Both the position numbers and the translations under genes were made by a program. Positions 23,262 to 34,107 of a stretch of 64,000 nt of DNA are shown in pieces. The stretch spans positions 853,501-917,500 of the forward strand of contig JAOWBW010000443.1 in assembly GCA_026119855.1 (NCBI GenBank), read 5' to 3'. The notes under the pieces were generated by a model. It was not told where the DNA came from. It did no database searches and saw only the letters and a list, made by a program, of their open reading frames with translations. Positions within the stretch are counted from its first letter, which is position 1. Every line of letters starts with the position of its first letter. This DNA comes from Campanula takesimana. Its lineage: Eukaryota; Streptophyta; Magnoliopsida; Asterales; Campanulaceae.

Positions 23262-23651
23262 TGCTTACATAGTGTCCTACTTCCATATCATTCTTTTCCC
23301 CATAAGTGTTCCCCCCATCGATCCCAAAATAAATGTTATAATTGATAAGTTAATGTTTTTAACATTTTAATTATATTTCCTTGATTACCCAAAACTATTT
23401 ATATGGATAGAGTGACAACTCTTATACCACTGCAATGCTTATGCCTATAAAAATGGTAGTATAGGAAGATCACCAAACTTCATACCTTATTTTTAGGTTT
23501 ATATTCTACTTTTAGTAAGACGACATTTATTTTAGGACAAACGAAAATAAAAAGTAAATAAAATATATTTTTAAATAAAAACATATTGAGGTTAATGCGA
23601 TATCTTAAGCTATAAGTTGGAGAATGAAGTTTCTGATGGCTATGTATATAC
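23262..23651. other. Intergenic
   Basis: No supported gene or repeat. Confidence 0.4.
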
Positions 23652-23976
23652 TACTCCCTCCGTCTCGGTTTAAGGTTTTTAGTTTGACTTTACACGCTTA
23701 TTAAGGAATGAATGCAAATTTGAGTCAAGAATAGTAGTGGGTGGATGACACCGGAAAAATGGAAACACGAAGGAAATGAACACAATTTAAGAGGATAACA
23801 CTCGCTACTCTAAAGAATCCACCAAAGGCTATTGAATAAAACAAAAGAAGAAACTCTTCTTTTATTATAATGCTCAAGGCTAAATCACAATCAAAATCTT
23901 GTAAGCATTTTCTCCTATGCGTTTCAACACCTTAAACGGACCATCTGCCCTTGGCTTAAGTTTCCCATGATGTCCC

Positions 23977-24421
23977 TGTTAGGATCGATCTCCCACAAGA
24001 GAATTCGCACAAACACGAAACAAATAAAAGACACACAATTTACGTGGTTCAGCTTAAAGCCTATTCCACCCAACAACAAATATATTAACTTTTTCGATAT
24101 TACAAGAATAGATACTCTCCCTCTCAATACTCTTGAATATCCTCCCTAATGCAAAACCTTACAATTTCTCTCTCTCTTCTAAATTGTAGGCTATGCTAAC
24201 ACTCTCTACCTTACAACACTCTCACTTTGTTGTAGGATGACAATCTCATCTAAGTCTCTCCTATTTATAGATAACAAAAGAGCTAGATGAATGATCCACC
24301 AATTAATGAACTACTTATCCACTTCAATGATAAGTCTAGTTCAAATAATACACTCATGAAACTTGATCCATGTTCATGAATCCTTCCAGAAGTCTTTGGG
24401 AATGTTAATTGAATCTCAACA
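23977..24421 (-). repeat. 3' LTR of the gag-only copia element
   Basis: Direct repeat of 26034-26475; TG...CA ends. Contains AACACTCTCTACCTTACAAC and CTCCTATTTATAGATAAC, the latter an antisense TATA-like site (CTATAAATAGG on the minus strand). Confidence 0.9.
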
Positions 24422-25762
24422 ATTCCTCCCTCGATTAGAATTCCCAAATATCTCAACATGGTCAGAAAACGTGACCTTCTTCTTTGACTTGTCGCCCCCA
24501 ATTGTGCGTGCTCGCACTGCTTGGCCATCTAAGTAGCAAAGGTTGCTACTCTCATTTTTCTTTCCCCTTAACACCAAACGTCTCCCCTTGTACACGTTAC
24601 ACCACCTTGATGTGCCAATAAACTTGTACCCACGAGACGTCAATACTCCAAGTGAAATTATATTAGCAGTTGCACCGGGAACATACCTCACATTTAAAGC
24701 GGTCTTCACCATCCCATTATGAAGCTTGAAGCGTACACTCCCAACACCTTCAATCTTCAACTTCTGATTGTTCGCCACTTTAATCTCTCCATGTTGTCCT
24801 CCCGATTGCAATGAGTCAAACAGGTCTCGATCATTGCATATATGCATAGAAGCAGCAGAATCTAACACCCATTTAGAATTCTTCTCTTTGCTTGAGTCAA
24901 CACTAGCTACAGTCTCGATCATAAGAGCCTCATCTTCACTTTCAGTTGAATTGACATCCTCCTTGTCCATTTTGTTCTTCCCTTTAACATTACGCATGCT
25001 CTTTAGATCTTCACGAAATTGCGGGCAACGTATTTGCTTATGACCAATCTCTCCACAATAGAAGCACTCAATTGAACTCATGTATCTTTCTACTCTTGAT
25101 TTAGACCTTGACCTCTCTTCTGTGCTTTCACGAGTATAACTCCTCCCTCTTTGAGAGCTTTCCGCAACTGGTAATTTCTCTCCATTTGAGAAACTATTAC
25201 TCCTTGACATCCTTTCATTATACCTTAACGCTTTAACAACAACATCAAGGGTTAAAGTGGTCCTACCTGTCAACATCGTCTGCCTAAAGGACTCGTAGGA
25301 CATGGGTAATGAAACCAACAACAACAAAGCTTGCTCCTCATCTTTAATTGCCTCTTCAACATTAGACAACCGACATACTAGTTGACTAAAAGAATTTATA
25401 TGGTCATGCAAACTACCTCCTTCATCAAATTTCAAACAATATAGATCCATCTTCAAGAACAAATGATTTGTCAAAGATTTCGATGCATAAATACTTGCAA
25501 GTCTCTCCCAAATATCTCTCGGCGTTGTTTCCTTCAAAACACTATATTTAATTTCAGGAGCAAGTGCTAACCTTATCGTGCTCGAAGCCCTTTTCTGAAT
25601 TTTCGCCCAATCTGCGTCTTTCATTCCCTCCGGATTGTCCTCTTCCAAAGCTTCATCGAGACCTTGTTGAACCAACACATCTTGGATTTTAATTTGTCAT
25701 TATGTAAAATCCATCTTCCCATCAAAGATCGGGACTTGATACTTTGGCTGTTCGTAATTCAT
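24416..25762 (-). pseudogene. Copia gag-protease polyprotein with two adjacent early stops
   Basis: The natural start is the ATG at 25760-25762 (M-N-Y-E-Q-P). The frame meets TAA (25700-25702) and TGA (25697-25699) side by side, then stays open for 427 codons to a stop inside the 3' LTR. Domains in the open 420-residue stretch from the ATG at 25678: a UBN2-type gag domain (to about residue 150), an S/R-rich linker, a CX2CX4HX4C zinc knuckle (C-F-Y-C...H...C, about residue 205-220), a retropepsin segment W-V-L-D-S-A-A-S (about 270), and a gag-pre-integrase-like tail. The protease active triplet is D-S-A where copia elements normally have D-S/T-G. No pol follows. The protein would package RNA and process itself; with the stops and D-S-A it is probably inactive. 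Confidence 0.8.
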
Positions 25763-26033
25763 ATTCCCAAAATATGAATTTCTTCAAAATTGCTGCTACT
25801 GTCCGAACACTTTTATCAATTCTAGGGACCTCAAAATCCAATCTCCACCATTCAGATTGAAGATCTACGAGTCCCAAAGCTGCTCACAAAAAATCAGGAC
25901 GATCCAACGGTGAACGAACGCGCTACGCCAATTTTACCAACACTGCACTGAAAAATCCGAACCAAAATCTGCAGCTTCTTTCTTTCTTTTGTTGATGCGA
26001 ATTCCCCTCTTCCACCAAGCTCTTGATACCAAT

Positions 26034-26475
26034 TGTTAGGATCGATCTCCCACAATAGAACTCGCACAAACACGAAACAAATAAAAGACACACAATTTAC
26101 GTGGTTCAGCTTAAAGCCTATTCCACCTAACAACAAATATATTAACTTTTCCGATATTACAAGAATAGAGACTCTCCCTCTCAATACTCTTGAATATCCT
26201 CCCTAATGCAAAACCTTACAATTTATCTCTCTCTAAATTGTAGGCTATGCTAACACTCTCTACCTTACAACACTCTCACTTTGTTGTAGGATGACAATCT
26301 CATCTAAGTGTCTCCTATTTATAGATAACAAAAGAGCTAGATGAATGATCCACCAATTAATGAACTACTTTTCCACTTCAATGATAAGTCTAGTTCAAAG
26401 AATACACTCATGAAACTTGATCCATGTTCATGAATCCTTCCAAAAGTCTTTGGGAATGTTAATTGAATCTCAACA
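26034..26475 (-). repeat. 5' LTR of the gag-only copia element
   Basis: TG...CA ends and near-identity to 23977-24421. The minus-strand TATA-like CTATAAATAGG near 26320 would drive the element transcript. Confidence 0.9.
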
Positions 26476-26497
26476 GTCCCCTAGGAAATCGTTCCTT

Positions 26498-27370
26498 TCA
26501 AAGATGAATCCACACTAAATCTCCTTCTTTAAAAGCAACATATTTCCTATGTTTGTCAGCATTTGCCTTATACTTCTCATTATGCTTAATGATTTTGTCT
26601 CGAATCTGCTCATGCAACTTCTTTATATACTTTGCATACTCTTCCGCATCTCCGCTGAAATGATGAGTAATAGGAATTGGAACCTGGTCCAATGGGCTAT
26701 GAGGGTTCCGACCATAAACAAGTTCGAATGGACTAGCACCGGTAGTTTGACTTGACGACTGGTTGTAAGCAAATTCAGCTTGTGCTAAAACTTGATCCTA
26801 TTGGCGTGTTTGGAGGTTTCCCAAACTCTTGTTTACCACCTATGTTTGTCCATCGGTTTGTGGATGGTGTGACGAGCTTAACTGTAGAATTGTCCCAAGC
26901 TTCTTCCAAAGTGTTTGCCAAAAATGACTCATGAACTTCGAATCACGATCAGATGTTATGGTTTTCGGAACACCATGGATTTTCACAATCTCCTTGAAAT
27001 AAAGGTCAGCCACACGCGTAGCATCCAATGTTTTGTTGCAAGGAACAAAATGCGCCATCTTTGAAAACCGATCGACAACCACCATGATTGAATCTTTATT
27101 CGCTTGGGTTCGAGGCAACCCAACAACAAAGTCTAAGCTCACTTCCTCCCAAGGTACAACCGGTACTGGTAAGGGAGTATACAATCCGCTATTTTGAGCA
27201 TGAGACTTAGCAATATGACAAACCTTGCAACGCTCCACATGTCGAATGACATCTAGATCAATTCTAGGCCAATAATACTTCTCTTTAACAAGAGAAAGTG
27301 TTTTATCTCTCCCGCTCCCCCATGAGCTTCGTTGATGATCGCTTCCCTTAAAGAACATTCTGGAATACAT
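26498..27370 (-). pseudogene. Ty3/gypsy integrase (fragmented)
   Basis: 26840-27370 encodes the integrase zinc-binding region (R-H-V-E-R-C-K-V-C) and the catalytic core: L-D-F-V-V-G-L-P, D-S-I-M-V-V-V-D-R-F-S-K-M-A-H-F and the T-S-D-R-D-S-K-F block, then H-P-Q-T-D-G-Q-T. A gap with frameshifts follows, and 26498-26692 resumes at the C-terminal region (K-Y-V-A-F-K-E-G-D-L-V-W-I-H-L). The copia element then splits the frame; its continuation (G-K-L-K-P-R-A-D-G-P-F-K-V) is at about 23905-23976. Multiple breaks make it non-functional. Confidence 0.85.
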
Positions 27371-27426
27371 AACCGGTTATCCTTGAAAAGAAATCCCCCT
27401 TGGATAAGAAAATGCTCATTCGGTAC

Positions 27427-29155
27427 TTATGAACTTTGTTGCCAAACTTTTCCAAAGAAAAGATCATCTTCATAGAGCTCCTTAAGAACTTCAAAACCCA
27501 ATACTTTTACTTCCATCGTTGACAACAAAGAGTGTCTACGACTTAAAGCATCAGCAACTTGATTAAGAGCTCCTGATTTATGCTTGATGTGAAAAGAGAA
27601 AGCTCGAATGAACTCTACCCATTTAGCATGCCTCTTGTTGAGCTTGTGTTGGGTGTTTATGTACTTCAAGGATTCATGATCTGAAAAGAGAATAAACTCT
27701 CTACCCAAAAGATAATGTTGCCAGTGATCCAAGCTCCGAACAATTGCGTAGAATTCCTTATCATAAGTTGAATAGTTCTTGCGAGAGTTATTCAACTTTT
27801 CACTTAAAGAAAGTAACAGGCTTGCGTTCTTGACTAAGAACGGCACCAATACCCAGATTTGAAGCATCACACTCCACTTCGAAAACCTTGTCAAAATCCG
27901 GTAAAGAAAGAATTGGAGCCTTCGTCACCTTTACCTTCAAAATCTCAAAGCTCTTTGTCGCTTCATTTGACCATGAAAACTTTCCTCCCTTCAAACACTC
28001 GGTGATTGGAGAAATAATGGTGCTGAAATTTTTGATAAAACGTCGATAAAACGAAGTCAAGCAATGAAAACTCCGAACATCATGAATAGACTTAGGAATG
28101 GGCCAGCTCGTAATTACATCCACCTTGCTTGGATCCATCTTAATGCCTTCTGCAGAGACAACATAGCCTAGAAACAAAAGGCTTGTAAAAAAATGACACT
28201 TCTTCAAGTTCGCATACAACTTTTGCTCCCTTGAAACTTCAAAGACTCGGCGAAGATGCTCCAAGTGTTGATCTGGATCTTTGCTATACACAAGTATATC
28301 GTCAAAATAAACCACAACAAAGCTGCCAATAAAAGGTTTAAAAATGTGATTCATAAGACGCATAAATGTGCTAGGATCATTAGAAAGACCAAAGGGCATA
28401 ACCATCCACTCGTAGAGTCCATCCCTTGTCTTGAAAGCTATTTTCCATTCATCTCCTGGCCTCATTCGAATTTGATGATACCCACTTCGAAGATCTATCT
28501 TGGAAAAGATGACTGCACCATAGAGCTGGTCCAAAAGATCATCAAGACGAGGTATATGGAACCGATACTTGATTTCGATCTTGTTTACAGCTCGACTATT
28601 AATACACATCTGCCATGCTTAATCTCTCTTAGGTACAAGAAGTGCTGGAATAACGCAAGGGCTCATACTTTCCCTTAAAATCCCTTTAGCTAAGAAATCA
28701 TCAACTTGTCTTTGAAGCTCCTCATACTCCTTCGAGCTCATCCTATAGGATGCCTTGTTTGGAATCACAGAACTTGAAACAAAATCAATGCAATGTTGTA
28801 TGTCCCTCATGGGAGGAAGGCCGGGTGGAATTTCTTCTGGTACTACATCTTGATAGTTTTCAAGAAGAGACTTAATTTGTGGTGGGACATCATAGACTTC
28901 TTCATTCCCTTTAAGAACCACAAGAGCATAGGCATCCATTTCTTCTTTTATAAACTTATCAATTTCAGATTTAGATAGAAAATTATTTCCCTCCCCTTTG
29001 GAAGGTTTGGGAGAATTTTCCATCGTAGAAGGACCCAAAATAAACTTGACCCCATCTTTCTTAAAAGCATAAGTGTTCTTTAAACCATCATGCTTTGTCT
29101 TTCTATCATATTGCCAAGGCCTCCCAAGAAGTAAATGGCAAGCATCCATAGGCAC
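27427..29155 (-). pseudogene. Ty3/gypsy reverse transcriptase-RNase H
   Basis: 28619-29155 covers the protease-RT junction (L-L-L-G-R-P-W-Q-Y-D) and RT N-terminus up to V-P-K-R-D, where a TAA replaces an expected sense codon; the frame resumes at once. 27800-28609 holds the RT palm with D-L-R-S-G-Y-H-Q-I, the W-M-V-M-P-F-G-L block and the catalytic Y-F-D-D box. RNase H follows at 27427-27894 (D-K-E-F-Y-A-I-V and F-S-D-H-E-S-L-K-Y), after a frameshift near 27800-27890. One stop and one frameshift inactivate it. Confidence 0.85.
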
Positions 29156-29292
29156 AACGTCACACCAAACATCATCTTTGTACTTATCACCACTAGAAAA
29201 TTGAACAAGACATCTTTTATTAACTCTTACCTCATTTCCTTTGCAAAGTCACAAAAGCTTGTATGGTCGCGGATGAGGCTCCATCTTGAGCT

Positions 29293-30152
29293 TCAACTTG
29301 TACACCATTGTTGTTGTACCACGTTCTCGCAGCTTCCTCCATCAATAATAACATTACACACTTTTCGCTTTGAAGTACATCTTGTATGGAAGATGTTGTT
29401 TAGAAGCCATGTATCATCCTCCACTTGCGTTGCATTAAGACTTCGACGAATAACAAGAGATTCCCCATGATCTTCATAAATGACTTCACCAGCTTCTTCT
29501 AATTCTTCCATTTCATTGCTTGCATAATTTTGCTCCTCCCCTTCTTGATCATCCTCCTCGAACAAAGACACAAACTTTTGATTTGGACAATCGGAATAAA
29601 TGTGACCGAACCCTTGACATTTAAAACATCGGCGCTGATTAGAATTGGAAGGTGGATTTGGCTTAGTTGTACCATCATGTTTAGGGGTTGCTTTGGAATT
29701 AGAACCCTTCTCGTAGACCGATAAATGCTCCCTTTAGCCTTTTGTTTTCGCTCCACCTTGAGTGCCAACTTGTAAACATCATTGTAAGTCCAAAAAGGCT
29801 GCAATTCAACAACTTCACATATTTCATTCCGCAGTCCACCCAAATAACGAGCAATGGTTTTCTCTTCCGACTCCTCAATATCACAACGCATCATAAGATG
29901 CTTAAAATATGCGGTGTAATCTTCAACGGACATCGCTCCTTGTTTGAACTTGTGAAAACGAAGGAAAGAATCTTGACGGAAGTTCTCTGGCAAGTACTTT
30001 CGCTTAAGTTCTTTCTTCATCGTATCACACGTCACGATCTGACTCTTCCCAAGACGAACTCGCTGATTCTTGAGGTTCTCCCACCAAATGGATGCATGCT
30101 TCTTTAACTTGATGGCATCAGAGCTTTGGTCGATATGCCTCTGCGGTGTCAA
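29293..30152 (-). pseudogene. Ty3/gypsy gag C-terminal part and protease
   Basis: 29499-30152 carries the gag domain starting within A-I-K-L-K-K-H-A-S-I-W-W-E-N-L and running through Y-L-P-E-N-F-R-Q and Y-L-G-G-L. 29293-29571, in another frame, reads into an acidic linker and the retropepsin site V-I-I-D-G-G-S-C-E-N-V-V. The expected N-terminal third of gag is missing upstream and lies inverted at 30126-30481. Confidence 0.8.
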
Positions 30153-30491
30153 CCTGTTCGTGAGAGAAACCTACGAGATATCGAAGTGGATGACCTTCGG
30201 AGACAAGTGCAGCAACTCCAACAGCGCTTGGAGCAATATGAGCTTCTTAACCATGATGGAGAGTGTCATGGTTCATATGTTGGGTCCTCAAATGAAGAAG
30301 AGAACGTTAACTCCTTCCACCGCGCTCATCGTAATGGGTCGTCGAGTGAAGAGGCCTCTCCTCATCATCGAGAGCAAAGACATCGTCATTTCCACGGAGA
30401 TGACATCAAAGTGGAAATTCTTGAATTTGATGGCAAGAATGATCCCGATGATTTCATTGATTGGTTGAACACCATTGAGAGAGTGAGTTGA
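30126..30491 (+). pseudogene. Inverted gag N-terminal fragment of the gypsy element
   Basis: A 121-codon plus-strand frame reads E-V-D-D-L-R-R-Q-V-Q-Q-L-Q-Q-R-L-E then F-D-G-K-N-D-P-D-D-F-I-D-W-L-N-T-I-E-R-V. This is the coiled-coil leader and the start of the gag domain that normally precedes the A-I-K-L-K-K-H-A-S block now on the minus strand. About 200 bp of LTR-like sequence ending CCATTTTTCCGGTGTCA follows directly. It is part of the retroelement, not a separate gene. Confidence 0.8.
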
Positions 30492-30899
30492 GTTATATGA
30501 GATTATTAAGTCTTTTGACTTGTTTAGAAGATGGGTTTCTTCTTGTATTATCTTATACCTTAGGTTGGGTTCCTTTGGGTGGTGAATTTGACTCTTATTC
30601 TTAGGTGGATTCCTTAGAATATTGAGTTTGTTTAACCCTTGTTTGTACACTTGTGTTACTTCCGACGTCTTCTCCATTTTTCCGGTGTCAGTGGAGGATA
30701 TAATTGTCTATTCATAATGCAAGTGGGTGAAAAGTAGACGGGTAAGTGATGAGCTTTTTGTAATATATGAACTTTATGAGGACAAGAATGTCCAAAACAC
30801 TATTCATCCTTTGTCATTTACGGAATAAAACAACTAAGAACCTTAAACTGTACATACCAAAAATGAAAGTAAGAACCTTAAACTGGAACGGAGGGAGTA

Positions 30900-31189
30900 C
30901 TATTCAAATTTCAAGTGAGAAAATGACACCATAGAATTGATAGATAGATTAAGTCTAGTATATAGGTAGATGGGAATTTACGAGAGACAAGAGAAGACCA
31001 TTATCACGAAACCAATTTGACGTAAACTAGTCTGCTTTATTTACCAGAATCAAACGAAAAACAACAATGAATTACAAGTCCATCCCACTATAGAAACAGA
31101 AATGAACTGGAAATAAACACACAACAGTTACAACTTATTTCAGCCATTCAAACTTTCAGCTTCTAAAAATGAACCCCATTTCCCATATA
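30900..31189 (-). other. PEPCK 3' UTR and downstream flank
   Basis: Between the MITE end and the PEPCK stop codon. A minus-strand AATAAA-type signal lies at 31040-31045, a plausible poly(A) site about 150 bp after the stop. Confidence 0.5.
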
Positions 31190-34046
31190 TCAGAATATTG
31201 GACCAGCAGCAACAATTTCTTCAGCAAGCTTTGCATCCTTCCCAATCTTATGGTTCACAAACACTTGAAAGTTGTTTTTGAATAGCCCACCCAACTTCAG
31301 TAGTGTCTCCTTGTAAGCCTTCTTGTTTGACCACTGCATACCATTTTAAGATTCGTCAGAAACCCCGTATACATACAGAAATACAATACAATTTTAATTG
31401 ATTAAAATAGAGTCAGTAATTATAAAACGGACCGTGTTCACTGGGTCGAGGATTTCTGAAGGCACACCCTCAACCTCTGTTGGGATTTCTAACCCAAACA
31501 CTTCAGTCTTTTTGTAGTTTGCCTCCAAAAGGCTTCCCGAATGAATCGCATCAATGATTTTCCTCGTGTAAGCTAACTTCATCCGATTGCCCGACCCATA
31601 GCTACAAGGTAAAAGTAAAAGTCAATAACTTTACTTTCGTTAACTTTTTTTTTTTTTTAAACAAAATGCCATTATGAGGTTTAGGCATAGTGAATGTGTA
31701 TTTTGAGTATAATGGTTAGAACTGCTAAAAAATAAATACATATATATAGTTAAAACTGGTGTGTGAGCGAAACATGATGGTTCAGAATGTCCTATTTTGG
31801 GTGGGACAAGGGGAGTATATAATTTACCTTCCACCTGACCATCCAGTATTAACGAGCCATCCTGTAGCTCCATGCTTCTCCATCTTCGAAGCAAGCATCG
31901 CTGCATACTTGGTGGGATGCAGCATTATGAACGCTGCCCCGAAGCAAGCCGAGAATGTAGCCGAGGGCTCCTTCACACCTTCCTCCGTCCCAGCCACCAA
32001 AGCAGTATAACCGCTAATAAAGTGGTACATGGTCTGTGCTAAGCTTAGCTTGCTCACCGGTGGGAGCACACCAAATGCGTCACAAGCCAAGAGTATCACA
32101 TTCTTCGGGTGCGGGCCCACGCAAGGGATCTTCGCATTAGGGATGTACTCAATAGGGTAGGCCGCACGTGTATTCTCTGCATAAACAAAGAAAATAAAAC
32201 ATCAGTCTCATATGATTTGGGGTCAGCTAACATGAACTCATTTGTTCTTCATATACCTGTGACGGATTTATCATCATAGTGCACCTCTCTTATATGTTCA
32301 TCAAATACCACGTTTTCCAAGACTGCGAGTTATAAAGAAGAATCAAATTACATTTTTACTTATTGAACACGAGAAGTTAATGTAGGACATATATATAAGG
32401 GTCATTTACCGGTTCCAAATTTAATGGCGTTCCAGATATCAGGCTCCTTCTCCCTCGAGAGATCAATGCACTTGGCATAACAACCGCCTTCAATATTTGA
32501 AACGCCCTTGTCACTCCAACAGTGTTCATCATCTCCAATTAAATACCGATTATGATCAGTAGACAAAGTTGTCTTTCCGGTACCTAAAAAAAAAAAGAAC
32601 CAAAAACAGAATTCATCAAACAACAACCTAGGAAGATCATACATGCAAAACACCATCATCTGTTTGTTTTCTACATCAAACATAGGCACATATCAAGTTA
32701 GTTGGGGATATGATGGGGCCCACATCGGAGATCAATTTTTAATGATACACTCCGATGTGGTACCTTACCTGACAAGCCAAAGAAGAGGGCGACATCTCCG
32801 TCTTTGCCCATATTGCAGCCAGAATGAAGGGACAGGATTTGACGCATGGGCATGAGATAATGCATGACACTGAAAAGACCTTTCTTCATTTCCCCGGCGT
32901 ATTGGGTGCCGAGGATGACCATTTCCCTCCTACCAAGATTTAAATCTATGCTAGTAGATGATGTCATGTAATGTGTGTAACGGTTACAGGGGAACTGTCC
33001 GGCATTGTATATAGTGAAGTCCGGAGTACCAAAATTCTCCAGCTCTTCAGCTGTGGGTCGGATGCACCTGCAACCCACCCAGTTATCCACTTGTACAGTA
33101 CTTATCACTAATTGTGCACCATCACATTGTATTTTTTTTTTCCATATTGTTCACATTATAACAAATAATTTCTGTCGCTAAGTTCTATCAAGCAATTACA
33201 GTTTCACGTGAAATGGAAAGTACTTATCTGGAGGGCTTTGCTGATGGCTAAACAAAAATTTTAAATTTTAGTCCACTTACATGTTATGCATAAACAAGGA
33301 ATGATAAGCTCGTGCAGAGACGATTCGAACTTTGATTCTGTTCTCGGGATCCCAGTTCAGGAACTGATCATTGACGAATACCTGGAGCATTCAGCAGACC
33401 ATAAAATATCATTTCCCATTTCTAGTTCAAAGATATTATAGAAATTTTATTAATCAAATACTTTAAATTACAGCATAATTTATCTAGACAGCCAATTGTA
33501 TAAACAAGGTTTCTATGTATGTAGGGAAATAATGTCTTGAGCAATAATTTGGTTATGTGAAGTTTTTTAACAAACTGCAGAACTTAATTTAGCAACAGCT
33601 CCCCTGTATGAAGGGAGGTAATGCTGCAAGCAGTTCAAGTTTGTGAAATTTATCCATGGCGGGATCAGTTCTTATTAATGAAGTTTATCCAGGGTCAAAT
33701 GGGCCACAATTTGTCAAATTAGCAAGCATCCAAGGTAATGTACTTTAATTCAATGTTCCAAAATAAGTGTCGCGTTTCTAGCTAAAGAAAAATTATTAGT
33801 GTACATTTACTATAGTCCAACTCTAAGTAAAGTAGACGTTTTTTTAGTTTGACAAGTCGACTACATCACTTTAATCACTTATTATGAGACGGGTGGAGAC
33901 AAGGACAAAGTTCATTTCCTCAAAGGGATGAGTATCCATTCTCAATATAGACAAAAGAGATACCATCAAACTCTATCTCCAGAATCTCAACTTGACCCGC
34001 TTTCTTTTTCTTGAAAGTGATATATATACTCGCTTTCAAAAAGGAA

Positions 34047-34107
<61 letters not shown>

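Larger units (their letters stand above)
23977..26475 (-). mobile_element. Small copia-type LTR element coding gag-protease only, TSD gtccc
   Basis: LTRs 23977-24421 and 26034-26475 (445 and 442 bp, about 97% identical by eye) run TGTTAGG...CTCAACA. A perfect 5-bp TSD GTCCC lies at 23972-23976 and 26476-26480. On the minus strand, the primer-binding site just after the 5' LTR reads TGGTATCAAGAGC, one base longer than the initiator-Met tRNA complement used by copia elements; a purine tract (GAGGGAGGAA) precedes the 3' LTR. The 1.6-kb interior has one gag-protease ORF and no integrase, RT or RNase H, so it must be mobilised in trans. Confidence 0.9.
23746..30690 (-). mobile_element. Rearranged Ty3/gypsy chromovirus (CRM-like), TSD gtgga
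   Basis: Flanked by a perfect 5-bp TSD (23741-23745 and 30691-30695). Coding order on the minus strand is gag, protease, reverse transcriptase, RNase H, integrase, as in Ty3/gypsy; RT wording (S-R-A-V-N-K-I, R-P-G-D-E-W-K-I-A-F-K-T) suggests the CRM/Reina side of the chromoviruses. Full LTRs are absent. Instead both ends carry TGACACCGGAAAAATGG reading inward, with imperfect similarity for about 90-160 bp, so the element is bounded by inverted copies of one LTR end. The gag N-terminus at 30126-30481 is on the opposite strand to the rest of gag. A copia element at 23977-26475 interrupts the integrase C-terminus. Confidence 0.85.
23652..30899. mobile_element. Stowaway-like MITE split by a retrotransposon nest
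   Basis: The left terminus TACTCCCTCCGTCTCGGTTT (23652) and the right terminus AAACTGGAACGGAGGGAGTA (to 30899) are inverted matches that continue into TAAGGTTTTT / AAGAACCTTA. Removing 23746-30695 (insert plus one TSD copy) joins the halves into an about 300-bp MITE. Confidence 0.8.

Noticed and set aside
29742..30107. 121-codon plus-strand ORF
   Set aside because: Shadow of gypsy gag on the opposite strand, unlike 30126-30491, which carries genuine gag motifs.
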